This document shows, piece after piece, positions 5,890 through 13,273 of a stretch of 13,273 nucleotides of DNA. The first letter of the stretch is position 1, and each line of letters starts with the position of its first letter. Both the position numbers and the translations under genes were made by a program. Below the pieces are notes generated by a model. The model made no database searches, was not told the origin of the DNA, and was given only the letters and a program-made list of their open reading frames with translations. The DNA comes from DAINRZ01 sp964634885 (GTDB lineage: Bacteria; Bacteroidota; Ignavibacteria; Kapaibacteriales; UBA2268), in contig CAZWLN010000087.1 in NCBI GenBank assembly GCA_964634885.1, positions 1 to 13,273 of the forward strand. Direction: 5' to 3'.

Positions 5890-6984
5890 ATGAGCGATAT
5901 AAACAGAAAAGACGTACACAAGACATTGTGCAAGGTAATCGATCCCGACCTTAACAAAAGCCTGGGAGAACTCAATGCCATCAAAGATATCCAACTGTCG
6001 GACAATAAAATTACTGTCGATCTGGAACTGATACAGCCTGTCCAGTGGGTCAGCGAACCTGTACGCGAGGCGTGCACGACGGTTCTTGAAGCCGAATTTC
6101 CCGGCATGGACTACGAAATTAAGATTGACGAAGTGTTCGTCAATACATACGAACGCGAGTTGCTGCCCGGCGTCAAGAACATCATTGCCGTCGCATCGGG
6201 CAAAGGCGGTGTCGGCAAATCCGCCGTCGCTTCCAATCTGGCGGCAGCCCTCTCCCTCAGCGGTGCCAAAGTCGGCATCCTCGACGGCGACGTCTATGGA
6301 CCCAGCCAGCAGCTGATGTTCGGCCTTGCAGGCGAGGAGTTCAGGAGTGAGATCGACGCTCACGGCAACCAAGTGGCCTATCCCAATGAGAGATGGGGCA
6401 TCAAAGTGGCTTCGATGGGGTTCATCCTCAACAGGGACGACGCGGCCATCATTCGCGGCCCGATGCTTGCAGGCTATTTCTCTATGCTTTTCGAGCAGAT
6501 CGAGTGGGGGCCTCTCGATTACCTCATTTTCGACCTGCCTCCCGGCACCGGCGACGTACAATTGACTCTCACACAGAGAATACCCCTGACCGGTGCGGTA
6601 ATTGTTACTACACCCCAGGAAATCGCAGTCTCGGACGCACGCAGGGCAATATCCATGTTTAAAAAAGTTAACGTGGATATCCTCGGAGTGGTGGAGAACA
6701 TGAGTTACTTCGTTCCCCCGGACATGCCCGACAAAAAGTATCATATCTTCGGTGAAGGCGGCGGCAAAACCGTAGCTCAGGAAAACCTGATTGCCTTCCT
6801 CGGCGAGATTCCCTTCGACATCAGGATGAGGGAAGGCAACGACGGAGGCACTCCTGTCGTCTTCGACCACGGGTCGGACATGCAAGCTTCAGTAATCACC
6901 GCCATTGCCGACAGCCTTGTAAGGCGCATCAGGCTCGCCAATTACGAGAAGACGGCTCAGGGCGGACTGAAGATTGAATTGTAG
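5890..6984 (+). CDS. mrp: Mrp/ApbC-type P-loop ATPase, Fe-S cluster carrier family
   Basis: 364 residues. Residues about 7-90 form a MIP18/DUF59-type domain (HKTLCKVIDPDLNKSLGEL). The deviant Walker A motif GKGGVGKS follows at 104-111, with SGKGG typical of Mrp/NBP35; then DGDVYGPS, and FDLPPGTGD near 213-221. The family loads and transfers [4Fe-4S] clusters to cytoplasmic apoproteins, using ATP. Most Mrp proteins carry a CxxC after ENMSYF that bridges a cluster between two subunits. Here ENMSYFVPPDMPDKKYHIFG has no Cys, as in Bacteroidota homologues with TPAELP at the same place. Only two Cys, both in the N-terminal domain, are present. Cluster binding, if any, must differ from the classical mode. 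The ATG has GAGG seven bases upstream. It is transcribed alone and followed by a terminator. Confidence 0.95.
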   Translation: MSDINRKDVHKTLCKVIDPDLNKSLGELNAIKDIQLSDNKITVDLELIQPVQWVSEPVREACTTVLEAEFPGMDYEIKIDEVFVNTYERELLPGVKNIIAVASGKGGVGKSAVASNLAAALSLSGAKVGILDGDVYGPSQQLMFGLAGEEFRSEIDAHGNQVAYPNERWGIKVASMGFILNRDDAAIIRGPMLAGYFSMLFEQIEWGPLDYLIFDLPPGTGDVQLTLTQRIPLTGAVIVTTPQEIAVSDARRAISMFKKVNVDILGVVENMSYFVPPDMPDKKYHIFGEGGGKTVAQENLIAFLGEIPFDIRMREGNDGGTPVVFDHGSDMQASVITAIADSLVRRIRLANYEKTAQGGLKIEL

Positions 6985-6995
6985 CTATTGTATGG

Positions 6996-7037
6996 CAGAG
7001 GCGCAGGGAGACTTGCGTCTCTGATCTATTTTTATTT
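6996..7037 (+). terminator. Intrinsic terminator of mrp
   Basis: A ten-base-pair stem, CAGAGGCGCA (6996-7005) with TGCGTCTCTG (7014-7023), contains one G-T pair and closes an eight-base loop. It is followed by the T-rich tract ATCTATTTTTATTTT. It lies 12 bases after the mrp stop. The opposite strand lacks a T-run, so it should not serve the convergent gene. Confidence 0.75.
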
Positions 7038-7061
7038 TGATTTATTACCTGTGATTAGAAA

Positions 7062-10000
7062 TCACTTAATCATACTCAAAACAATCGACCGGCTTCCTCT
7101 GCATGTTGCAAGCCTCAGATAATAGACGCCGTCGGGCAGCATGCTGCAGTCGAGGTGAATGTTGTGAGCGCCTTTTTCCTGAATACCTTCATTCATATCA
7201 AAAAGTTTCTCTCCCAATGAATTGTACAACTCAAACGTAACAGGCGAGGCTTCAGGGAGATAGTATTCGATGTTGGTTTCGCTGCTGAAAGGATTGGGTA
7301 CCGCTGTCATCGACAACTGTCTGCTCATGCTTTCACCGGCGCTATTTTCCTTTTTACCGGCATACGGCACTCCTATGCATATAGAATCGCAACTGTAAAT
7401 GTTTTCGTTGTATAGCTCATCAGGCCTGTATATATCTATCTGAGAGTAGTTTATCCTGCATGAATCCTTCACGCAGACCGTATCGCTCCCGCTGATGATG
7501 TAGAATTTCAGGCATACGGTATCTGTGATATTCCGCCTGCTGTATTTAAATGATGATTTCACGTCGAAGGGATCGCACATTTCTTTTTCGTAGTCCGACA
7601 GGAGGACGTTAACTTCGTTCAGGCTGTCGAGTTCAACGTCGCTGCCGTAGCTGTGCTCCTGACGTACGGCAATATCATAGTAGCATGAATCGTAGGGACT
7701 GTCGAATGAAAAATCATAGGTGCATGGATAGAAATTATAGCTGCCGCCGGGAACAGGAACAAGCCCGCATGAGTCGTCAACAGCAGTTATACCGAGGTGG
7801 GAATCAGTACAACAAAGCGAATCTGACACCGGACAGGACAGATGGCCGTTTCCCTGCATCCTGCAGGAATTCTTGTTAACAAGGCCACCGAAAGAATAAC
7901 TGTAATCAAAAAATGTATCGGGGCTGAGGCAAATCCTGGCTATTGTACCTTCAGCGCCTCCGGGAAGGGTATCTATCGTTTGAGTATATACCTTCTTTCC
8001 GATATTATGATGGCTCCTGATTACTGCGGTACTGTCGGCAGATTCAAAACTTATGTCGTTGTTGCCTACACTGTAAGGGTATGTAAAACTTACGGGTACA
8101 TTGGTAAAAGTGCATGATCCGGTATTGCTATACTTCAAGTCCCAGCAGCAATCCTCTTCCGCCTGCTCGATAGAAATGCCGATTGAGCCGTCAACAACCG
8201 AATTGCAGAAACTGCAGCCTTCTTCCGTTTTACCGACACGAAGGATACGGACATCGAGCAGCTTTCCGTCACCCGGCATCATCTGTACAGGCAACACGTC
8301 GTCCTGCCCAATGATTGTATCGATAGGCTGCATATAGGGTTCCTGGCGCCACCAGCAATTATCCAGAGTTGTACCCTTACCCAGTTCGGTTACGTGGAGC
8401 ATACAATACTCGCTGGTGTCGATGGGATTGGAATAATTGAACTTCAGGTCAATCGTCCTGCAGCCCAGCCTCTTCCACCAGTACTGCCGCCAATGAGCCG
8501 CTCCGTACACAATCCGTGAAGACCCCTGCGGGTCTGCTCCGCCGAAACGACAAAGGCTGTCCATCTGCGCAGTGGTAAAGAACCGGAGTTCCCACATCAT
8601 GTTTAGGCTGTCGTAATAATAAATAAGGCAGTCGGTGCGGCGGTTCTGGAGGCCGACGGTAAAGCCGGTGTCCAAAGGACGGCCGTTGTTCTGCAGCAGT
8701 GTAATATCGAAGAAAGAAGAATCATAGTTTTCGTAAACTTCATTTACAATATTGCCAATACCCTCAACTGGCTGGAACAGCTTACGGGTACGCGTGTTTG
8801 TATAATCGATATAGTCTGCAAGGACAGTGTCGGCCGCAAATTCATCCGACTGTGAGTAGAGCTTAAGGAATCCTTTGCCGTACCAGGCCTTGAGCCGCAG
8901 GTTGAGAAGGGTGGATTCGACGGCCCTAATCCAGTAGTCGGTTTTATATAGCTCGACAGTGGCGCTTTTAATGCCGATATAAATCCTCTTTTTATCAATA
9001 CCCAGCATATTCCAGTCATAAGCAGTAGAATCGAAGCAGATGCCGAAATGATAGCCGGAACTTACATTAAAATCTATAAAATCGCCTCCGTTTGCGTTGC
9101 TATAGGCAAAGCCCTCTCCTTCAAACTCTTTATCATAATCTCCTTCAACATCATCTTCAAGAAAACAAATATCTGTTTCCTTGGGAAGGTAGCTGGTTCT
9201 GGGACGCGTTTTCAGGTAGTACATCACACCTTTGGCGCCGAGAATAATCGGTGAGAACAGTTGAACTCTTACTTCTTCGCCGGTCTTGGGCCTGTTCGAA
9301 AAAACAAATGTTGAGTCTTTGCTGTCGTAGCTAAGATGGCCAAGCGGCCACAGGTTTGCCCACCAGGGTTTGTCGTTGAATAAAGCCTTAGGATATTTAT
9401 AGTAATTCTGGTAGAGTATTTTCTCAATGGCTGACTGTGTTGATAATGTGGGATAATATACACTGGTTTCGGAATAGGTTATTTTGTCGTAAACCGACAG
9501 GTCTTCTCCCGACAGCGGTAAAGCTACAGTGTGGGCCGGAAAGTTCTGCGGGCTGGAGCCGACGGCCTTGACAACGAACGTTTCGTAGGCGGAGTTCAAC
9601 GTATCGCTGAAACTGTAAGGCGTCAAACCGGTGGAACTGTCTGAGACAAAATTATTGCCGGCGTAACCGAAATTGGCATCGAAGCTGTTTGCCTGTTGTC
9701 CCAGCAGCCAGTCAACGTTTGCCTTCCTGATATATGGGGCGGCGCACCAGTTAACATCATGGAAAAAGGTCGAGCCGCTCCACATTTCCTTCGAGGCGGT
9801 CGCTTTCAGGTATCTTTCAGGCGGGTTGTTCGGAAAGCCGTTTCCTTCGATGTATATCTCAGTCGAAACGAGCGTGTCCATCAGCATGTTGTAATACCTG
9901 CCGACGCCCCACTGGTACGGCAGCAACTCGTCAGCCCCGTATATCCTGTACAGGCGCGGGTGCCTGGGGTTGCGGGCCATGTAATCGAACAGGGTGTCGA

Positions 10001-11264
10001 GGCAGCGGCGTAAGAACATATCGCTGCCGCCGTGGAAAATCTTACGGGTTCTGGGGGTCTCGAACCGCAGCCAGTCTATCCCTACGTCAACCTTGCCGTA
10101 ATACTTCACCCGCACGTCGATGGACGATATGTACTTCCTGACGTTCAGTGGGTTCGCCCACCAGTCGTACTTGAAGTGGGGGTTATCATCAAAAACACCT
10201 AAAGTGACTTTTCCTGTAGCTTTGAAAAAGGCCGAAAGTGTAACGCTGTTGCTGTCGGGATTGGCAGCAGCAACGTGCAGCATATTACCGGTAATGTAAA
10301 AGACTGTGGGTTTGCCGGCCGTCTTCGTCAGGGCGCGGTAAAGCCCCCTGAAGTCATTGTTGTAATTACCTGCAATCCTCCTGTTCAACGACGTATCCGT
10401 AGAGGAAAGGGAGTCGAAACAGACGAAACCGTTGCTGTACAGCGGGCGCTCTCTATCAGTAATGTTCTCCATGATATAAGGCAGTTCGACTGAAAGGATT
10501 GTGTCGTTCAGGTGGCGTTCCAGGCTGTCGGCGTTAAGCGCCCTGAGGTTCACAGACAGGTACCACTGTTTCCCGTTGAAGGGGTGATATAAAGCAATAT
10601 CATTGTTTTCATTTATTAATTCTATGTGTTTAACTTTATTTGTATCATAGTATATATCATTTGTACCGTCATAGTCCAAATACCTGAGTATCGAGTCGTC
10701 AAAAATGCTGTCGAGCACAACAACAGGTTCAGTCGAGACATTGGCGGCGTGAAGGCGGAAACGGCTGTAGTCATTGCCGGAGGCTGCCGTGTCGCCGACA
10801 CTCCAGTTGTGGTAACGGAAGCCATACACACCGCCGGAGGCGTCGTTCCACCTGGCGGGCCGGTTGTCGGACGTATCGACAGGCAGTGAAGGCTCGAGGA
10901 ACAGGGACATACCGTTCATGGCGGAGTTATGTACCCTGTTGCACAGTTCTCTTCCGTCCGTTACATCCCACAGGCATGGAATGGCCTTGAGGCTGTCAAG
11001 TATCTGGTTGTGAATTGCGTAAGGTATGGGCCATTTTCCATCTTTATAGTACTTAGGGATTTCGTGGTAAGTTGTTACGTTCATCGTACGGTCGAATTTA
11101 CTCACGGGGCCTGCCCAGTTCCAACCGATTGTGAAGGTTTCGGGCCGCTTGTCGTATATCGACAGCGTGTCTTTGTTGAAAAGCTTAGGCGGATCGACGA
11201 TGTCCTGGGACATGGCTGCCGAAACGGCAAAGGCAAAACACAGGATGATTGTTGCTTTCTTCAT
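7062..11264 (-). CDS. Large secreted protein with Cys-rich module and T9SS sorting domain
   Basis: 1400 residues. A Sec signal peptide spans residues 1-19 (MKKATIILCFAFAVSAAMS, with Q next). The C-terminal 80 residues or so (from AVPNPFSSET) form a T9SS type A sorting domain ending DGVYYLRLATCRGSRSIVLSMIK-like, so export is through Sec and then T9SS, with surface attachment or release. I do not recognise the long middle part. It is rich in Trp, Tyr and Asn, with segments such as YGADELLPYQWGVGRYYN near residue 440 and ILGAKGVMYYLKTRP near 670. These resemble carbohydrate-active barrel enzymes only in flavour, and I could not identify catalytic residues. Residues about 1015-1300 carry some 20 Cys, including CC pairs, suggesting a disulfide-bonded module. 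The ATG lies 14 bases after the stop of the upstream T9SS gene, with GGCGGGG as ribosome site, so the two are probably cotranscribed. Confidence 0.88.
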   Translation of the reverse strand: MKKATIILCFAFAVSAAMSQDIVDPPKLFNKDTLSIYDKRPETFTIGWNWAGPVSKFDRTMNVTTYHEIPKYYKDGKWPIPYAIHNQILDSLKAIPCLWDVTDGRELCNRVHNSAMNGMSLFLEPSLPVDTSDNRPARWNDASGGVYGFRYHNWSVGDTAASGNDYSRFRLHAANVSTEPVVVLDSIFDDSILRYLDYDGTNDIYYDTNKVKHIELINENNDIALYHPFNGKQWYLSVNLRALNADSLERHLNDTILSVELPYIMENITDRERPLYSNGFVCFDSLSSTDTSLNRRIAGNYNNDFRGLYRALTKTAGKPTVFYITGNMLHVAAANPDSNSVTLSAFFKATGKVTLGVFDDNPHFKYDWWANPLNVRKYISSIDVRVKYYGKVDVGIDWLRFETPRTRKIFHGGSDMFLRRCLDTLFDYMARNPRHPRLYRIYGADELLPYQWGVGRYYNMLMDTLVSTEIYIEGNGFPNNPPERYLKATASKEMWSGSTFFHDVNWCAAPYIRKANVDWLLGQQANSFDANFGYAGNNFVSDSSTGLTPYSFSDTLNSAYETFVVKAVGSSPQNFPAHTVALPLSGEDLSVYDKITYSETSVYYPTLSTQSAIEKILYQNYYKYPKALFNDKPWWANLWPLGHLSYDSKDSTFVFSNRPKTGEEVRVQLFSPIILGAKGVMYYLKTRPRTSYLPKETDICFLEDDVEGDYDKEFEGEGFAYSNANGGDFIDFNVSSGYHFGICFDSTAYDWNMLGIDKKRIYIGIKSATVELYKTDYWIRAVESTLLNLRLKAWYGKGFLKLYSQSDEFAADTVLADYIDYTNTRTRKLFQPVEGIGNIVNEVYENYDSSFFDITLLQNNGRPLDTGFTVGLQNRRTDCLIYYYDSLNMMWELRFFTTAQMDSLCRFGGADPQGSSRIVYGAAHWRQYWWKRLGCRTIDLKFNYSNPIDTSEYCMLHVTELGKGTTLDNCWWRQEPYMQPIDTIIGQDDVLPVQMMPGDGKLLDVRILRVGKTEEGCSFCNSVVDGSIGISIEQAEEDCCWDLKYSNTGSCTFTNVPVSFTYPYSVGNNDISFESADSTAVIRSHHNIGKKVYTQTIDTLPGGAEGTIARICLSPDTFFDYSYSFGGLVNKNSCRMQGNGHLSCPVSDSLCCTDSHLGITAVDDSCGLVPVPGGSYNFYPCTYDFSFDSPYDSCYYDIAVRQEHSYGSDVELDSLNEVNVLLSDYEKEMCDPFDVKSSFKYSRRNITDTVCLKFYIISGSDTVCVKDSCRINYSQIDIYRPDELYNENIYSCDSICIGVPYAGKKENSAGESMSRQLSMTAVPNPFSSETNIEYYLPEASPVTFELYNSLGEKLFDMNEGIQEKGAHNIHLDCSMLPDGVYYLRLATCRGSRSIVLSMIK

Positions 11265-11278
11265 AGTTTTACCCCGCC

Positions 11279-12595
11279 TTATTTGGTTATTATTACTTTA
11301 AACATTTTACTATAATTGCCAGCGCTGAGTCTAAGGTAATATGTCCCCGAAGCATAGGGACTGATGTCCAACTGCAACGTATTTAAACCTTCATTTAAAA
11401 AACTGTTAAAAAGTTCGGCTAAATTTGTACCGGTATTATCGGATAGCTTGGCAACAAGCATAGAACTCTGTGGCAATGAGAAACTCAGCGTTACAAAACT
11501 ACTTGTTGGATTGGGGTAAAGCGTTTCAATACTGTCAGGGTTTTCTGTTACTCCGGTTGTCTGGAATTTTTTCATAATAAGCTTTTCTGATACGCTTCCG
11601 ACAATATACCCCATATTATCAGAAACATCCAAAGTCTCCCATGACGTACCCCATTCTTGATTGAGTAATTTCCCGGTTTGCACATCCCAAACACTTAACA
11701 AATCACTTCCAACTGATGTAGCCGTCACCAAATACCTGTCGTCGGAAGTGAACTTGACCTCCTTAATAGCAGTACTTGCATCGCCAATTTGTATATATGA
11801 TAATAATTGTGAAGTATTAAAATTATAAATATTAATACCTGTACTATTGGTTGTATTTTTTTCTGTAGCTAATATTTGACAATTATTAGAGAGCCAGAAC
11901 CTCCAGGTTGCTTCCTCTAAAACTCCTATGCTATCAAGTGTATTGAAATTAAATATGCGATTTGTACAGTATCCTGTATATTCTATTTTATCATTACTGC
12001 CTTTTCTTTTATATTGATAATATGTTCTAAGGTAAATTTCACTAATATCGCAATTAATTTTAATGTCCAGGTTTTCCTGTTTATCCAATCTGTACTGGTA
12101 AGGATCGGATGGAATTGTGGTATCTTTTGGAATTGTGATATATTTGATTAATGCTCCTGTTTCCAAATTCCAAATCCCTAATCCGACACTTATACTGTCT
12201 TTTGTTGCTCCCAGAAGGTACTTCTGGTCTTTGGAGACGGAAAAGAGTGTAATGTTTTTCGCAAAAGGCAGGGCTGTAGATTCGTCGAGTCCGGTTTCAA
12301 GGTTGTAAAAGACAATGCGGTTGTTCTCGACGCCGTAAACGTGAGTGTCATCGAGAGAGAAAAACGGCTGCTGAACAGTTGACGGGATTTTGTCGTTTAC
12401 CAGTTCACCGCTAACAACATCGAAAATTTGAATGTTAGGCGACAACCACGCCATTATCCATTTAGAATCGTGTGAAAATGTAACCGAAGAAATATCATTC
12501 TCCAGAACCTTTAACCACACGGTTTCGAACTGAGCGTAAGCGGCGGCGGACAGAAGCAAACTAAAGAATACGAGCAATACGGCAAATCTTTTCAT
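11279..12595 (-). CDS. Secreted WD40/beta-propeller-like protein with T9SS sorting domain
   Basis: 438 residues. A signal peptide ends at AYA (residue 21). Residues about 30-350 contain repeated blade-like segments, each with a strand, a conserved Ser/Asp turn and a closing WD-type strand: VTFSHDSKWIMAW...IFDVVSGEL, VYGVENNRIVFYNLETG, LLGATKDS...IWNLETGAL, and VKFTSDDRYLVTAT...WDVQTGKL. Residues 355-438 form a T9SS type A domain with LYPNPTSS at its start and GTYYLRL near the end. Propellers of this kind usually bind proteins or sugars; no enzymatic residues are visible. GAGGG lies seven bases before the ATG. It is one of two tandem paralogues; the other is at the right edge. It probably forms a transcription unit with the large T9SS gene 14 bases downstream. 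Confidence 0.9.
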   Translation of the reverse strand: MKRFAVLLVFFSLLLSAAAYAQFETVWLKVLENDISSVTFSHDSKWIMAWLSPNIQIFDVVSGELVNDKIPSTVQQPFFSLDDTHVYGVENNRIVFYNLETGLDESTALPFAKNITLFSVSKDQKYLLGATKDSISVGLGIWNLETGALIKYITIPKDTTIPSDPYQYRLDKQENLDIKINCDISEIYLRTYYQYKRKGSNDKIEYTGYCTNRIFNFNTLDSIGVLEEATWRFWLSNNCQILATEKNTTNSTGINIYNFNTSQLLSYIQIGDASTAIKEVKFTSDDRYLVTATSVGSDLLSVWDVQTGKLLNQEWGTSWETLDVSDNMGYIVGSVSEKLIMKKFQTTGVTENPDSIETLYPNPTSSFVTLSFSLPQSSMLVAKLSDNTGTNLAELFNSFLNEGLNTLQLDISPYASGTYYLRLSAGNYSKMFKVIITK

Positions 12596-12758
12596 GGCAT
12601 AGCCCTCGATTAATGTTTATTATTTTTTATTTCAATTCTAATCAAAAATTAAAATTAACTTACTATTATTTATTCACAGTTTCAAATATTTCGAGTTATT
12701 CACCCCGAAGCCGGAAGCATGTGTCAGGCTGCCCGATTCGAAGGGAAGATGCCCCGCT
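12596..12758 (-). other. Spacer between the tandem T9SS paralogues
   Basis: This 163-base non-coding spacer is very AT-rich from 12608 to 12700 and probably holds a promoter for the downstream gene, though I cannot define the boxes. GAGGG at 12603-12607 is the ribosome site. The bases next to the upstream stop (GCGGGG on the minus strand) match those after the stop of the downstream paralogue, so the duplication included a few bases of 3' flank. Confidence 0.4.
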
Positions 12759-13273
12759 TTATTTGGTTATTATTACTTTAAACATTTTACTATAACTTGA
12801 AGCATTTAGAGTTAGGTAATAGGTTCCCGATGCAAACGTGCTTATGTCCAACTGCAGGGTATTTTCACCTTCGACAAGGTAACCGTTAAAAAATTCGCCG
12901 ATTTCAGTTCCGTTAATATCCGTGATGGTTGCCGTGAGAACGGAACTTTGCGGTAAGATAAAACTAAGAGTAACGTTGCCACTTGTGGGATTGGGATAGA
13001 GTGTTTCTATATCATTGCTATTTTCAATAACACCTGTAGTAATGAATTTCTTAAGCAATAAATACTCTGATACAGATCCGGCAATGTATTGAATATTATC
13101 GGATACATCGAGAGTCTCCCATGAAGTCCCATGCTCCTGATTCAATAATTTTCCGGTTTGCACATCCCAAACACTTAATAAATCGCTTCCTACATATGTG
13201 GCTGTCACCAAATACCTATCGTCGGAAGTGAATTTGAATTTTTTAGCAGTGTTACTGATACCAGCTTTTGATA
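12759..13273 (-). CDS. Partial beta-propeller/T9SS protein, tandem paralogue
   Basis: Only the C-terminal part (about 171 residues) is in the window; the frame stays open to the right edge, so the start lies outside. The visible residues begin SKAGISNTAKKFKFTSDDRY and continue into a WD-type blade (LLSVWDVQTGKLLNQE), then a T9SS type A domain starting at ETLYPNPTSG. It aligns without gaps to the C-terminal half of the neighbouring paralogue. By my count about 59 of 84 residues of the sorting domain are identical, and the last six residues (KVIITK) and the DNA around the stop are the same. The role should be that of the paralogue: a secreted or surface propeller. An internal TTG at 13211 is not a real start because the homology continues upstream of it. 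Confidence 0.9.
   Translation of the reverse strand, partial: SKAGISNTAKKFKFTSDDRYLVTATYVGSDLLSVWDVQTGKLLNQEHGTSWETLDVSDNIQYIAGSVSEYLLLKKFITTGVIENSNDIETLYPNPTSGNVTLSFILPQSSVLTATITDINGTEIGEFFNGYLVEGENTLQLDISTFASGTYYLTLNASSYSKMFKVIITK

Noticed and set aside
5824..6885. 353-residue open frame opposite mrp
   Set aside because: It is the antisense shadow of a clearly identified Mrp gene in high-GC codons and has no recognisable domain.
12731..12748. tRNA T-arm-like sequence CCC-TTCGAATC-GGG on the minus strand
   Set aside because: No acceptor, D or anticodon arms can be assembled around it, and the stem has only three pairs.

Overview
The window looks like a chromosomal segment from a member of the Bacteroidota/Chlorobi (FCB) group, possibly an Ignavibacteria-like lineage known mainly from metagenomes. 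Two kinds of evidence support this. Three secreted proteins end in type IX secretion (T9SS) type A sorting domains, which are restricted to this group. The Mrp/ApbC ATPase also lacks the C-terminal CxxC pair, as its Bacteroidota relatives do. The assignment is an inference from these families; there is no rRNA marker.

Layout, left to right. Positions 1-219 are non-coding and rich in short inverted repeats. A minus-strand lipoprotein of unknown function follows (220-1203). Next is a minus-strand pair of UmuD-like S24 proteins (1357-1776 and 1844-2269). One keeps the Ser60/Lys97 dyad but has no cleavage site; the other keeps the Ala-Gly cleavage site but has Asn in place of the catalytic Ser. 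At 2435-3544 lies a striking unit: a four-helix-bundle (S23/IVP family) gene between two long heptanucleotide arrays. The arrays hold 48 and about 53 seven-base units, each in unbroken register, and are in opposite orientation. A polytopic membrane protein with an embedded spermidine-synthase-like Rossmann domain (3536-5758, minus) borders the right array, and its stop codon lies inside it. Divergently, mrp/apbC (5890-6984, plus) ends at a good intrinsic terminator. The right half is a minus-strand cluster for cell-surface or secreted proteins: a partial beta-propeller/T9SS protein running off the right edge, its complete tandem paralogue (11279-12595), and 14 bases further on a 1400-residue T9SS protein with a Cys-rich module (7062-11264).

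How the genes may work together. The three T9SS products should be exported through Sec and then T9SS and cleaved or anchored at the cell surface. The UmuD-like pair looks like a protease/substrate split that could only work in trans. The four-helix-bundle gene between complementary arrays would give a transcript able to fold back into a long panhandle. This recalls the layout of 23S rRNA intervening sequences, which carry the same protein family. Every gene from 5758 down to 220 is on the minus strand, so read-through across the arrays is possible. No tRNA, rRNA, CRISPR array, transposase, integrase or reverse transcriptase is visible.

The two most unusual items are the complementary-defect UmuD pair and the four-helix-bundle gene framed by inverted heptad arrays.
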